DNA of 64,000 nucleotides from Paludibacterium denitrificans (lineage in GTDB: Bacteria > Pseudomonadota > Gammaproteobacteria > Burkholderiales > Chromobacteriaceae). Below, piece by piece: positions 1-7,733 of the stretch (the first letter of the stretch is position 1; each line of letters begins with the position of its first letter). The stretch spans positions 372,001-436,000 of the forward strand of contig NZ_WLYX01000001.1 in the NCBI RefSeq assembly GCF_009707705.1, in the 5' to 3' direction. The notes below the pieces were generated by a model that saw only the letters and a program-made list of their open reading frames with translations, did not search any database and was not told the DNA's origin. Both the position numbers and the translations under genes were made by a program.

Positions 1-41
1 CACAGGCGGTGCCAGACCGGGGCGATTGGATCGAAGCGCAT
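1..41 (-). CDS. Start of a phage gene running off the window edge
   Basis: An ATG at 41 overlaps the endolysin stop codon in a TAATG arrangement, and the frame stays open to the window edge (it begins MRFDPIAPVWHRL). Tight stop/start overlap is typical of phage lysis cassettes, where a spanin or holin often follows the endolysin. Thirteen residues are too few to assign a family, so this is only a position-based suggestion. Confidence 0.4.
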   Translation of the reverse strand, partial: MRFDPIAPVWHRL

Positions 42-565
42 TACACGCCCCCCAAAATCTTGCCGGACAGCGGCTTCATTCCACCTTTAAGCCACTCTGC
101 GACGTTGAAGCCGGGGCAGGTCTTCAGCCACTCAGTCGGTTCGATGATCCCGTCGTGATTTTTATCGGGCGACAGGTCACGGTGACCAACAATGCGCGCG
201 GCCGGATACTTCGCCGCCAGCGCTTTGATCAGGCTGGTCAACGCTTGCCATTGCAGCAACGTGAATTGGTCAGTGCCGACCATGCAGACGCCGATGGAGT
301 TGGCGTTGAAACCGGAGACATGGGCACCGACTTCATCCAGACCACGGCCGGTAGATTTGCTGCCATCGGTATCCAGCACAAAGTGATAGCCGATGGACTT
401 TAAAGTAGGGTTAAACGCAGCGACAGCGGCTTACTGACGGTGGAAACCACGGGTACTGTGCCAAACGTCAATGGTGGCGGCGGCCGTCTGGCCATTCTTG
501 GCCAGCTGCTTGCCATTCGGGCTGGCCGAGCAGTGAATGACGATCAAGTTGATAGCGCGGGGCAT
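41..565 (-). CDS. Phage endolysin, N-acetylmuramoyl-L-alanine amidase (Amidase_2 type)
   Basis: A peptidoglycan amidase that would cleave the lactyl-peptide bond during phage lysis. Seen: an N-terminal strand ending IVIHCSASPNG with the first zinc-ligand His, a central GYHFVLDTDG, then GVCMVG and IVGHRDLSPDKNHDG with the second His and the catalytic region. About 174 aa, the usual size of stand-alone phage Amidase_2 lysins. ATG at 565 is preferred over 568 because the GAGGAGG ribosome site lies too close to 568. The frame has a TAA at 431-433 after FHRQ. Replacing GTAAGCC there by GCCGGCC gives FHRQPAAVAAFNP without changing length, so the stop is probably a read error. It lies downstream of Mor, as lysis genes do in Mu. 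Confidence 0.85.
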
Positions 566-648
566 CATGCCTCCTCATGCTGAAAACATGAGGGCTATCG
601 TAGGGATTCAGGCGGGACGGACGGATTGGGAAGGAGTTCGGTAAAAAC

Positions 649-673
649 AAAACCCCGCTGGGTAGCGGGGTTT
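649..673. terminator. Hairpin terminator between endolysin and the 681-1046 gene
   Basis: Inverted repeat AACCCCGCT / AGCGGGGTT with a 4-base loop. It is flanked by an A-rich run on the left and T's on the right, so it could stop transcription from either side. It lies just past the stop codon of the - strand gene ending at 681. Confidence 0.7.
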
Positions 674-680
674 GAGTCGG

Positions 681-1046
681 TTACTTACAAAGGCTTTGTG
701 CTAGATCGAAAAGCGGAGCGAGTGGCTTCTTATTTGGTCCGCCGTCAGTGCTATTCGATCCATTCGACGCAACAATCGGATCAATGCTTCCATACTGCGA
801 GATGGCAAACCCGTTGATCCCCCATTTTTTACCAGAGTCATCCGTGAAGACCAGCGTATCGCCGCCGCGTTCGCACGATACCCATCCATGATCAACAGTG
901 AGGGGCCATTGGCTACCCATTTTTGCGGCAGATACCTCAGCGCTATTCACCTGTTCAGATGATTCATGTGCTGAGGATGTAGATGAAGAAGAAAGACTTC
1001 TAGCACACGACTTAAACGCCGTCAGACATACCAATCCAAGAATCAC
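681..1046 (-). CDS. Small exported or membrane-anchored phage protein, unknown function
   Basis: About 121 aa from a GTG at 1046. It has a hydrophobic N-terminus (MILGLVCLTAF) followed by a Ser-rich linker, then a soluble part with WVSCERGGDTLVF and KWGINGFAIS. The N-terminal segment ends near a Cys (FKSC), but that is a poor lipobox. An AAGGAG ribosome site lies about 40 bases further upstream with no in-frame ATG behind it, so the true start may be hidden by an indel near 1060. Lying between Mor and the endolysin suggests a lysis-module accessory, but I recognise no family. Confidence 0.5.
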   Translation of the reverse strand: MILGLVCLTAFKSCARSLSSSSTSSAHESSEQVNSAEVSAAKMGSQWPLTVDHGWVSCERGGDTLVFTDDSGKKWGINGFAISQYGSIDPIVASNGSNSTDGGPNKKPLAPLFDLAQSLCK

Positions 1047-1098
1047 GACAATAATTAAACGTACACCGGGCTCAAAATATTCTCCTTACCAGCACCTA

Positions 1099-1554
1099 TC
1101 AGAAAAGCTGACCTTGGGGGACGTTCTCAGGAAGCAGCTCGTCGGCCTTGCTCAAAATCTCTTCGATCCGGCGGTCACACAGTTTGAACTTTGGCACCAG
1201 TATATTATTGACAGTGGCATTATGTCCCAGCTCCCGGCAGTGTCTGTCATAGTCTGCCCGGATCTCTGCATCACGTAGCGCCCGCAACGCGGCGGCGCAT
1301 TTCGGTACGTATAACCGCGTGTTCCCGTAGTGTTTGGTCAGTGTTCGGGCTGCATCCACTCCCACCACCTCAGCCAGCGCCGAAAAATACTGGCCTTCCT
1401 GCCGGGCGGTTTTAGGAATGGGGAAATGGGTGCCACCCAGCAGGTCGACCAGCTTCATCGTCATGGGCAGGCTGATCAGCCGCACCAACTCGCGGGCGTT
1501 TTCCGGTAGCAGGTGCTGGGCACGTAGAATCGCGTCCTCTCTTACTTTTCCCAT
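1099..1554 (-). CDS. mor: Mor-like middle/late transcription activator
   Basis: A 151-aa protein of the Mu Mor/C activator family, which dimerises and recruits RNA polymerase to the phage middle promoter. Seen: an acidic/helical N-terminal dimerisation region, then TRLYVPKCAAALRALRD and the helix-turn-helix region NATVNNILVPKFKLCDRRIEEIL near the C-terminus. Its ATG lies inside the end of the upstream gemA-like gene (13-base overlap), the same gemA-mor order as in phage Mu. No frame lesion. It would switch on the lysis and head genes further left. Confidence 0.85.
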   Translation of the reverse strand: MGKVREDAILRAQHLLPENARELVRLISLPMTMKLVDLLGGTHFPIPKTARQEGQYFSALAEVVGVDAARTLTKHYGNTRLYVPKCAAALRALRDAEIRADYDRHCRELGHNATVNNILVPKFKLCDRRIEEILSKADELLPENVPQGQLF

Positions 1555-1973
1555 GCTTCAGTCCCTTTCCCATGGCGGCGGGCATCGATTTCCAGCCCGA
1601 TCATTAACCGGCGCAGCTGGTCATCATCCAGCCATGCCACCTTCTCAACCTTGAACATGCGGAGCGCCATTCCATCGGCGTAGTCCCATGGCCGTTTCTG
1701 GTCAGCCAGCAGCGCTTCAACCTTGGCCATGTAGCGCTTGCGGTCATCTTGGGGATTAGGGCGTTTACCGATGTTTCGCACTGTCTTTTGCACAAAGCCA
1801 AGGCGCTTCATTTCGGCCAGTACGTCATCCAGTTGCTGCAAGGTCAGCTTGGTGCTGCTGGTCTTGCCTTCGGCCAGACGGGCGAGCATGGCCCGATAGC
1901 TGTCATCCGCCATCTGCAGCTGCTGCTTGGCGATATGAATCTTGGAGATCATCGCCTTGCGTCGGTCTGTCAT
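1542..1973 (-). CDS. GemA/gp16-like phage regulatory protein (DUF1018)
   Basis: A 143-aa basic protein that matches the Mu gp16/GemA family in position and pattern: ISKIHIAKQQLQMADDSYRAML at the start and WLDDDQLRRLMIGLEID at the end. GemA-family proteins are early Mu proteins reported to modulate host gene expression; the molecular role is unsettled. ATG 1973 has an AGGAG site 6-7 bases upstream. The long in-frame extension to 2207 crosses a large inverted repeat and is rejected. Confidence 0.8.
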   Translation of the reverse strand: MTDRRKAMISKIHIAKQQLQMADDSYRAMLARLAEGKTSSTKLTLQQLDDVLAEMKRLGFVQKTVRNIGKRPNPQDDRKRYMAKVEALLADQKRPWDYADGMALRMFKVEKVAWLDDDQLRRLMIGLEIDARRHGKGTEAWEK

Positions 1974-1993
1974 TATTCTTCTCCTGGTCAGAC

Positions 1994-2082
1994 TCAATGC
2001 ACGCGTGACCGGCCATGCCGGCTTTATCAGAGGACGGCACCCCAGTAAGTGGATCGGGGCTGGCCGGTCACGGCTGCATTGA
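1994..2082. repeat. Long imperfect inverted repeat in the phage intergenic gap
   Basis: Arms 1994-2015 (TCAATGCACGCGTGACCGGC plus CA) and 2061-2082 pair at 20 of 22 positions around a 45-base loop. The gap (1974-2130) holds no gene. The loop contains the one GCCGGC in the window (2017-2022) that is not at a frame break. It could be an operator, a processing site or a terminator; there is no U-tract to favour the last. Confidence 0.6.
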
Positions 2083-2130
2083 GGGTTAAAACACGTTGCG
2101 GAGCCTGTAACGCAGGCTCGACACCGGGTT

Positions 2131-2559
2131 CTAAACGGTGACTTCTTCCGGTGCGATCTGGATGGAGTCGCAGACCTTGCACAGGTGGTTGATGGCAGTG
2201 CGGCCACTTGCCCAGGTCACGTCATAGAGCGTGATCCCACCTGTGTAAAAGGGGTCATCTGCGATGTGCTTTTTGAATACGCGCTTACCAACTTCTTTTT
2301 CCAACTTGGCGAGTTTTGCCTTGCTCACGTAGGGCTTGAATTTCTTGTTCATGAATTTCTGCTCTGGGTGGGGCTTGTCAGCTGACATCCATTCCCCTTT
2401 CCAGTAGCCGTTGACATAGGTAACGATCTTGAAACCGAGTGCCGACGTGCGCTCCACAACCAGATCCACTTTGTAGCCATCACATAACAACCTAACTTGG
2501 CCCAACGGATGGGATAGCTTTTCGATCAGTTCCTGTTTTTGCTCTTTGGTCAGTTTCAT
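2131..2559 (-). CDS. Phage hypothetical protein
   Basis: A 142-aa, lysine-rich, soluble protein starting MKLTKEQKQELIEKLSHPL, with a central strand-rich segment (VDLVVERTSALGFKIVTYVNGYW) and conserved-looking FYTGGITLYDV near the end. Start at 2559, preceded by CGAGGA. It belongs to the early gene string between HU and GemA. I do not recognise a family. Confidence 0.65.
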   Translation of the reverse strand: MKLTKEQKQELIEKLSHPLGQVRLLCDGYKVDLVVERTSALGFKIVTYVNGYWKGEWMSADKPHPEQKFMNKKFKPYVSKAKLAKLEKEVGKRVFKKHIADDPFYTGGITLYDVTWASGRTAINHLCKVCDSIQIAPEEVTV

Positions 2560-2631
2560 GTTTTTCCTCGGCTGCTCATCAGTGACTGGCCACCACGCCA
2601 GACAGACCGCCTCACGGCGGTTTCGCATGGG

Positions 2632-2908
2632 TTAAGCGATGGCGTCTTTCAGTGCCTTGGATGGAGCAAAAACGACCTTGCGTTTGGCTTAAGCACTTGA
2701 ATGGTTTCGCCGGTTTTCGGGTTGCGAGCAGCTCGAGCTTAAGCACATCCTTGACCTTGAACTTGCCGGTGCTGGCCAGCACGATCTCGCCGCCTTTGGC
2801 CAGTTCTTGATGGATGTTTTGTTCCAGTGCATCGACAACGCGCAGAACGTCGGCTTTGGACAGACCAGATTTTTCGGCCAGGTTGGTGATCAGTTCTTGT
2901 TTAGTCAT
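2632..2908 (-). CDS. hup: HU-family DNA-binding protein (phage-encoded)
   Basis: An HU/IHF-type histone-like protein. Such proteins bend DNA, and host HU is needed for Mu transpososome assembly, so a phage-borne copy fits. Seen: MTKQELITNLAEKSGLSKAD at the N-terminus, GKFKV before the DNA-binding arm, RNPKTGETI in the arm, and KALKDAIA at the C-terminus. The frame is broken twice, at GCTTAAGC 2687-2694 and 2737-2744. Changing both to GCCGGC gives KDVPARAARNPKTGETI and IQVPAKRKVVF and exactly 90 aa, the canonical HU length. This gene is one of the cleanest proofs that GCTTAAGC stands for GCCGGC here. Confidence 0.9.
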
Positions 2909-3051
2909 GTTGAAGTCCCTTATCAGGTGAAAAATTGAATGTTTGGGAATGTTCCCGGTACGCAGGTTGCGAATCAGTAGCCTGTAATTACCAACACTAG
3001 GTGGCATCTAACTCCCCGACTGGTTTTAAGTTCTCAACCAAGATGAAGTCG

Positions 3052-3189
3052 TTATATTCCCTGGTCGCAGTACGGGCACTTGAGTACCAAATCGACGGTC
3101 TGACGTTGGTTTAGGCTGCTCGTAAAAACATCTGCCTTTACAAACTTGAACCAGTCAATTTCCTCACTGCAGTTGATGCAAATGGCCAT
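3052..3189 (-). CDS. 45-aa phage zinc-ribbon-like protein
   Basis: A short gene in the gap left of 3164. It has ATG 3189, a GGAG site 6-7 bases upstream, and encodes MAICINCSEEIDWFKF and later LVLKCPYCDQGI. Two CxxC pairs spaced about 32 residues apart make a likely zinc ribbon of the kind phages use as small transcription or DNA-handling factors. It overlaps the 3' end of the next gene by 26 bases. Function not known. Confidence 0.65.
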   Translation of the reverse strand: MAICINCSEEIDWFKFVKADVFTSSLNQRQTVDLVLKCPYCDQGI

Positions 3190-3505
3190 CTAAATCTCCT
3201 TTGGAAACATCTCCCATAGCAGTGATGGCGTTGTATGCCAGAACGATTCCATTACGCTCGCTGTGGGATGGCTCGGTAAGATTTCCAGTACGAATCAGCG
3301 CATTTACCCGCTCCAGAATGGCTATACGTTCTGCCGCTACAGCATTGTTTTTGGCCTCATTGGCATGATCCATCATGGTTTCCAACGCACGCGCTAACGG
3401 GGCCAACTCTTGATGTACCTCTTCGAAATACTTCAGTAAGGCGGCGGGACTTGTCCCTGGATGCTTCTTCATTACCCGCTCAATGAGGCTATCCACCCGC
3501 TCCAT
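3164..3505 (-). CDS. Phage hypothetical protein, helical
   Basis: A 113-aa mostly helical protein (MERVDSLIERVMKKHPGTS, then EEVHQELAPLARALETMMDH and AAERIAILERVNALIRTGNL). Start 3505 has a GGGGTGTGAG leader. The stop of the DUF3164 gene (3507) lies 1-2 bases upstream, so the two are probably translationally coupled. I recognise no family. Confidence 0.6.
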   Translation of the reverse strand: MERVDSLIERVMKKHPGTSPAALLKYFEEVHQELAPLARALETMMDHANEAKNNAVAAERIAILERVNALIRTGNLTEPSHSERNGIVLAYNAITAMGDVSKGDLDGHLHQLQ

Positions 3506-3506
3506 C

Positions 3507-4118
3507 TCACACCCCCGCGATATCAAGAGGAATGGGCTGGTACTGGTCTGCCTCGCCAACCCGCTCGTAGACGCGGATGTATGACTTGGAGCACTGCACC
3601 CGTACCGAGTCACTGAGGGCCGTCATGGCGCGTTGCCATTTCTCGTCCTGAATCTCCAGACGACGCAAACCGAGGATGCGGCCGGTTGAAATCTTTCCCT
3701 CCTTGTCGACGTTGAAGGCATCGTTGATCAGGGCACGGATCTCGCTACGTGCTCCCTCTGTCCATTCATGGACGCATTCATCGATCAGCGCCTTGGCGGC
3801 CTGCAGTCCCTCGTCAAACGTCAGCGTGTCGGATACCGCCCGCTTGATCTGGTAGCGGCCATCAAAGGTGGTCAGAGACACATTGCCCTTGGCACCACCG
3901 ACCTTGGCCCCGTAGCGTTCGCCTGACAGCTCAATGAAGGCCTGGATATCGGCAAAGGCCGTGGCCTTGAACGTGGCCAGATGTGCTTTGACCTCAACGG
4001 CTTTCTTGACGATTTCACTCACCAGCTCATCACGGGCGATATCGATAGGCTTGATGGTCTCGACCGGAATCAAGCGTCCCTTGGCGTCCTTTTTGTATCC
4101 ACGGGGGATGGCATTCAT
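3507..4118 (-). CDS. DUF3164 family phage protein
   Basis: A 203-aa protein that matches DUF3164, a near-constant early gene of Mu-like phages. N-terminal MNAIPRGYKKDAKGRLIPVE, central ERYGAKVGGAKGNVSLTTFDG, and C-terminal RVYERVGEADQYQPIPLDIA are characteristic. The biochemical function is unknown. It sits in the early operon between a proline-rich protein and the small coupled gene at 3164. ATG 4118 has AGGAAAT upstream. Confidence 0.8.
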   Translation of the reverse strand: MNAIPRGYKKDAKGRLIPVETIKPIDIARDELVSEIVKKAVEVKAHLATFKATAFADIQAFIELSGERYGAKVGGAKGNVSLTTFDGRYQIKRAVSDTLTFDEGLQAAKALIDECVHEWTEGARSEIRALINDAFNVDKEGKISTGRILGLRRLEIQDEKWQRAMTALSDSVRVQCSKSYIRVYERVGEADQYQPIPLDIAGV

Positions 4119-4120
4119 GG

Positions 4121-4480
4121 TTATTTCCTCAGTCCTACTAATCGCTTTACTTTGGCCAGTTCGGCCCGGTTCTTTTGCAGCCACTCCGGCGTCATCGCCA
4201 CTTCATCGGCTGCCCGCCAGAATCGTTTTCGTGACGGCGGCGATGGTGGTTTATCCGGTGGCGGCTCCGGTACCGGGGTGTCTGGTGGGCTAGGCTCGGG
4301 CTGTGGTGGCTCTGGTGCGGTGGCGACCACCGGTGTGGCATAGACCGCCAGCTCGTCCAGATAGTCATCCCACACAATGCGCCGGGCCTTCTTCCGGTCC
4401 ATGCCCATGCCAACCAGACGCTCAACCTCTTCGGCCAACCTTGCCTTGGTCGTGTCATCCAGCTCGCTGTCCTGCGTCAT
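4121..4480 (-). CDS. Proline-rich phage protein
   Basis: A 119-aa protein in three parts: a helical N-terminus with RLAEEVERLVGMGMDRKKARR, a linker of about 35 residues that is nearly half proline (PEPPQPEPSPPDTPVPEPPP), and a basic C-terminus. The RLAEE codons contain the only GTTGGCCGAA in the prophage part (4430-4439), in its extended AAGGTTGGCCGAA form. It overlaps the next gene upstream by 4 bases. Function unknown. Confidence 0.55.
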   Translation of the reverse strand: MTQDSELDDTTKARLAEEVERLVGMGMDRKKARRIVWDDYLDELAVYATPVVATAPEPPQPEPSPPDTPVPEPPPDKPPSPPSRKRFWRAADEVAMTPEWLQKNRAELAKVKRLVGLRK

Positions 4481-5313
4481 GCCAGCAACTCCCGTTGCGG
4501 CATGACTGGCTGTAACCGGTGCAAAAACTGGTACAACTGATCGGTTTCATCCGGGCTGAGTACCGTCGTGCTGCCGTTCGTCAGGTCCAGATAAAGCCAC
4601 CCGGCTTGATCCAACAGGCAGTTAAACGGCACTTCTTCTTTGGGCTTGGATGGCGACAGTTCTACCGGTTTCTTGCCCGACACATGCGAGGGGAATAGCA
4701 CCTTGAAGCGTTCAGGTGCGCTCTCAAACAGCTCTACAGTGCCGTCATCACCAATGGAGCCAATCAACGGAATCGGGCTGCAGTCTGGAGCGCTCATGTC
4801 ATCGTTTACGTTCCCCTTCCCGGCCACTTCGGTATCCGTGTTGGAGTCGGCATGACGGGCCTGTTTGCTTTCCTTGGCGACGGACTGATCGGTATTGGAG
4901 ACCCAATACCAGTGGCCATTGTCATGGCGCTTGACCTGATCCTTTTTGCGGTAGAACTGCAGTGCGGTGTTGACTGCTGCCGGTGAGCCAACCACTTGAT
5001 CCACCAGTTGGGCCGATGTCATCCCGGTTTTGCCTACGCCCATCAATATCCGCTTAACCCGGGCAGGAACGTTCTGCTTGTCATTCGGCTTGGCCTCCGC
5101 GACCACGTGCTTTCCGGGTCCGAACTGCCAAATCAGTTCGTTACCGACATCGCGGCGGTTGACCTTGTTTTGGCCCTCAAGCTGCAACAGCTCTGGGGTC
5201 AGTTCCGCCACGCTACGCCCCAGCTGTTGGGCGAGTTCTTTAGTCGAGCGGCCATGTTTGTGTTCGGACAAGGCAGCCAGCACCTGCTGTTCAAGCACTT
5301 TTGCGTTCTCCAT
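4477..5313 (-). CDS. Phage protein with N-terminal winged-helix-like domains
   Basis: A 278-aa protein beginning MENAKVLEQQVLAALSEHKH and GRSTKELAQQLGRSVAELTP, a helix-turn-helix pattern. A second similar unit follows around residues 85-125 (RVKRILMGVGKTGMTSAQLV). A Ser/Asp-rich linker leads to a C-terminal domain ending in FLHRLQPVMPQRELLA. The two winged-helix-like repeats suggest a DNA-binding early regulator. I do not recognise a named family. Confidence 0.6.
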   Translation of the reverse strand: MENAKVLEQQVLAALSEHKHGRSTKELAQQLGRSVAELTPELLQLEGQNKVNRRDVGNELIWQFGPGKHVVAEAKPNDKQNVPARVKRILMGVGKTGMTSAQLVDQVVGSPAAVNTALQFYRKKDQVKRHDNGHWYWVSNTDQSVAKESKQARHADSNTDTEVAGKGNVNDDMSAPDCSPIPLIGSIGDDGTVELFESAPERFKVLFPSHVSGKKPVELSPSKPKEEVPFNCLLDQAGWLYLDLTNGSTTVLSPDETDQLYQFLHRLQPVMPQRELLA

Positions 5314-5314
5314 G

Positions 5315-5707
5315 TCACTGCACCTCAACGCAGGCGGGTTTGCCGGTCAGCATCGTGTTGACCCCAACCGAGGTCTCGACCAGATCCGTCGCCACCTTCC
5401 CGACATTGACCATCAACTCACGGCAACGGTTAGCCATATCCAGCAACTCCTTGGCATCCAGTTCCTTCAGCAGAATGGCGCGGATCACGTCGGCGTTTTC
5501 CGGGGTGATGAGCGTGGTATCAATGCCCAGCTCGTGGCGAAGGCGCACCATCTCATCGACCTGCACTGGGGCTTTGCGGCCGCTTTCATAGCGGGAGCCG
5601 CCAGACTGGGTGACTTTGACGGCACTCCAGAACTGCGATTGATTCAGGCCAAGGGCACGGCGCATGGCGCGGTAGTCACGGGCTACGGTTTGTTCTTGCA
5701 TGGTCAT
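5315..5707 (-). CDS. Phage helix-turn-helix regulator (XRE-like)
   Basis: A 130-aa protein. Residues about 8-60 form an XRE-type helix-turn-helix (YRAMRRALGLNQSQFWSAVK, then VTQSGGSRYESGRKAPVQVD). The C-terminal half is helical (LLKELDAKELLDMANRCREL). ATG 5707 follows an AGGAG site. It lies in the early operon, one base off the next gene, and probably acts on phage promoters; the target is unknown. Confidence 0.7.
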   Translation of the reverse strand: MTMQEQTVARDYRAMRRALGLNQSQFWSAVKVTQSGGSRYESGRKAPVQVDEMVRLRHELGIDTTLITPENADVIRAILLKELDAKELLDMANRCRELMVNVGKVATDLVETSVGVNTMLTGKPACVEVQ

Positions 5708-5714
5708 CTCCTGA

Positions 5715-6029
5715 TTAATTTCCGATTTCTGTCCAAACGATGCGGCAACCGCCCAGCTGGAACTGTCCTTCGCGGTACTGGCCCACACGCTCACGCTTGC
5801 CAAAACTGAAGTACACCGCCTCGCCCTTGGCGATCAGGGTGTGGCACTGGCCACTGGTCTGAATGCGGATGGTCGGGCGAGACACACTTTTCAACTCGAC
5901 GTCGGTGACCGTGAAGCCGTTCTCGCTCAACGCCTCAATGGCGCGGGCCGCTTTATGCGTGGCATCCAGCACCGCCGCGTTAACTTGCCGGGTTGAATGG
6001 GTACGTAAATGGGTCGTGCTCATTAACAT
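5715..6029 (-). CDS. Phage hypothetical protein
   Basis: About 104 aa from ATG 6029 (GGAG 6-7 bases upstream). The N-terminal helix contains NAAVLDATHKAARAIEALSE. A beta-rich C-terminus follows (PTIRIQTSGQCHTLIAKGEA and CRIVWTEIGN). No family recognised. It sits between two helix-turn-helix genes. Confidence 0.55.
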   Translation of the reverse strand: MLMSTTHLRTHSTRQVNAAVLDATHKAARAIEALSENGFTVTDVELKSVSRPTIRIQTSGQCHTLIAKGEAVYFSFGKRERVGQYREGQFQLGGCRIVWTEIGN

Positions 6030-6031
6030 GA

Positions 6032-6343
6032 TCAGTCTCCTTTGCAGCAGTTTTTGCACTGTTGGCAGGCTTGCCAGTACGCCATCTTGACGCGGTTATG
6101 GGTGGGAGCCTTTCTGGCTGAAATGGTCATACACTCTGTCAATGCGATGGTTTCCCCCGTATATGGGCAAGCCACCTTGCCAAGCTCTTCATTCACCCGA
6201 GCCAGTACCTGATCGGTACGTCCGGGGTACTTTCCGGCCAGCACCAGGCTGATGGTGCTGCGGGAGTAGCCCAAGGTTTTTGCTACGGCCGATTGACCTT
6301 GCTGTTCAACGGCTTGGCGCAATACTTCAAGCGATTCATTCAT
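6032..6343 (-). CDS. Small phage regulator: HTH plus C-terminal cysteine cluster
   Basis: A 103-aa protein. Residues 12-42 read QGQSAVAKTLGYSRSTISLV, a clear helix-turn-helix. The C-terminus ends CQQCKNCCKGD, and CPYTGETIALTEC lies in the middle, so it may bind a metal. Proteins of this layout are common in the early operon of Mu-like prophages. It overlaps the upstream gene by 8 bases. Confidence 0.65.
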   Translation of the reverse strand: MNESLEVLRQAVEQQGQSAVAKTLGYSRSTISLVLAGKYPGRTDQVLARVNEELGKVACPYTGETIALTECMTISARKAPTHNRVKMAYWQACQQCKNCCKGD

Positions 6344-6998
6344 CGTCGGCCTCCTCCCGGAACACCACTTCTGCCCAGTTCGGGTCAAAAACACGCTTCA
6401 GACGCTGAATCATCGGAGCACGTGGGCCGGGCTTTTTGCTGTTGATCCGGTTGAACGGAAGCAGACGCCAGCGGGCTGGGGTTTTCCCACCCTTGCAGTT
6501 CGGCTTGGTCAACGGAGGGACTGCCATATCCAGATATCCGGCCTGATGCAGTGCCTTCAGGTAGCTGCGGGCGGTTTCCGGCTTGACCTGGTGGTCCGGG
6601 GTAGAGGCCGAACGGGCGATGTCTAGATAGTCAAAGTCACCCTTGGCCAAGCGCATCACGCGCCACATATTGGTTGTTCCCATACCTTGGGTGACCGGTT
6701 TTCCCTCCTTTGTCAGGCGTGGGGCCTCTATGCCGATATCACGAGCAAGTTTCCAGCATTTGTCATCGTGGCCGCCGCGCTTACCGGACACGTCTTCAAT
6801 GAAGCCAGCCCGCTCTAGCGTTTGTAGGTAGGTCTTGGTGGTCTCAATGTCTACATCTGACTTGTGGGCCGCATTGATCAGGTTGAATTCCTTCAGCGTG
6901 CGGATAGCCTCCCAGATGCATTGACGCTTCGGCTTGCCTCCAGCCATTTCCAGATGGGCTGGTCGGCGGCCTGGCACTTTGCGACGGGTTTCGGTCAT
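6336..6998 (-). CDS. Phage early protein, winged-helix-like
   Basis: A 220-aa basic protein directly after MuB, sharing a TAATGA overlap. Two helix-rich units (IWEAIRTLKEFNLINAAHKS with TYLQTLERAGFIEDV, and ARSYLKALHQAGYLDMA) look like paired winged helices. A common position for an accessory gene following MuB; the function is unknown. Confidence 0.6.
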   Translation of the reverse strand: MTETRRKVPGRRPAHLEMAGGKPKRQCIWEAIRTLKEFNLINAAHKSDVDIETTKTYLQTLERAGFIEDVSGKRGGHDDKCWKLARDIGIEAPRLTKEGKPVTQGMGTTNMWRVMRLAKGDFDYLDIARSASTPDHQVKPETARSYLKALHQAGYLDMAVPPLTKPNCKGGKTPARWRLLPFNRINSKKPGPRAPMIQRLKRVFDPNWAEVVFREEADDE

Positions 6999-7733
6999 TA
7001 CGGCAGCCTCCGGGTCGGAGCCTTGCCGGTGTAAAGGGTACGGTTCCCCCAGTTGGCCAAGGTCGCTGTATCCCAACCTTCGGACAGACCTTCTTCACGG
7101 ATCAAATTGAGGTTGTTTCCTACGCGGCGAACGGAGCCACGTGCCTCGTCAACCACCAATTGCAGTAGGTCATCAGCAACCGGCATGTCCTCGCAGTAGA
7201 TCGGCACTAGCTTGCGAGCATCCTCTAGGCTCACCGGTTGGGCGGGAACCCAGTCCAGTACGCGGGAATGGAAGCGTTCCCAAGTTGAAAGCTTGCGCGG
7301 CAAGGCTTCTTCGCCTATCAGGATGATGCTGGCCTTATAGCTGTTGTCGTGGATGTCACGGATCAGCTGTACCAGACGCGGCTTATCGGCGGCGTAGTCA
7401 GCTTCATCAATGAATAATGGACGACTACTGGCTGACAGCTGCTGAGCGACCTGATCCAGCATCGCCGACCCGGTTCTTTCAGGCTGGATGTCCATTTCGA
7501 TGAGGATCTTCTGCAGGAAGGTTTTGCAGGTCCACTGGTCTGACATACGGACGAAATAGCCGTTGTGACGCAGGTAGGCTTGAGTGGCAGCCCTGGGTTT
7601 TACCGAAGCCGGAAGGGCCATACAGCACAGCCATGCCATCAGAGCCAGCCGGGCGGCCAAGCAGCCGCAGGGTAGTGGCGTGCATCAGATCAACATTGGT
7701 AATGTCAGCAGTTTTATTGGCAGCGCAAATCAT
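6998..7733 (-). CDS. MuB-like transposition ATPase
   Basis: An AAA+ ATPase that coats target DNA and activates the MuA transposase. Seen: Walker A YGPSGFGKT (about residues 38-46), Walker B RPLFIDEAD, and a sensor-like IILIGEE. About 244 aa, shorter than Mu B (312 aa), as in several B3/D3112-like phages. The frame breaks just after Walker A at GCCCTGG 7590-7596. Removing one C restores GFGKTQAATQAYLRH. ATG 7733 overlaps the MuA stop (ATGA), so the two are coupled. Confidence 0.85.
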
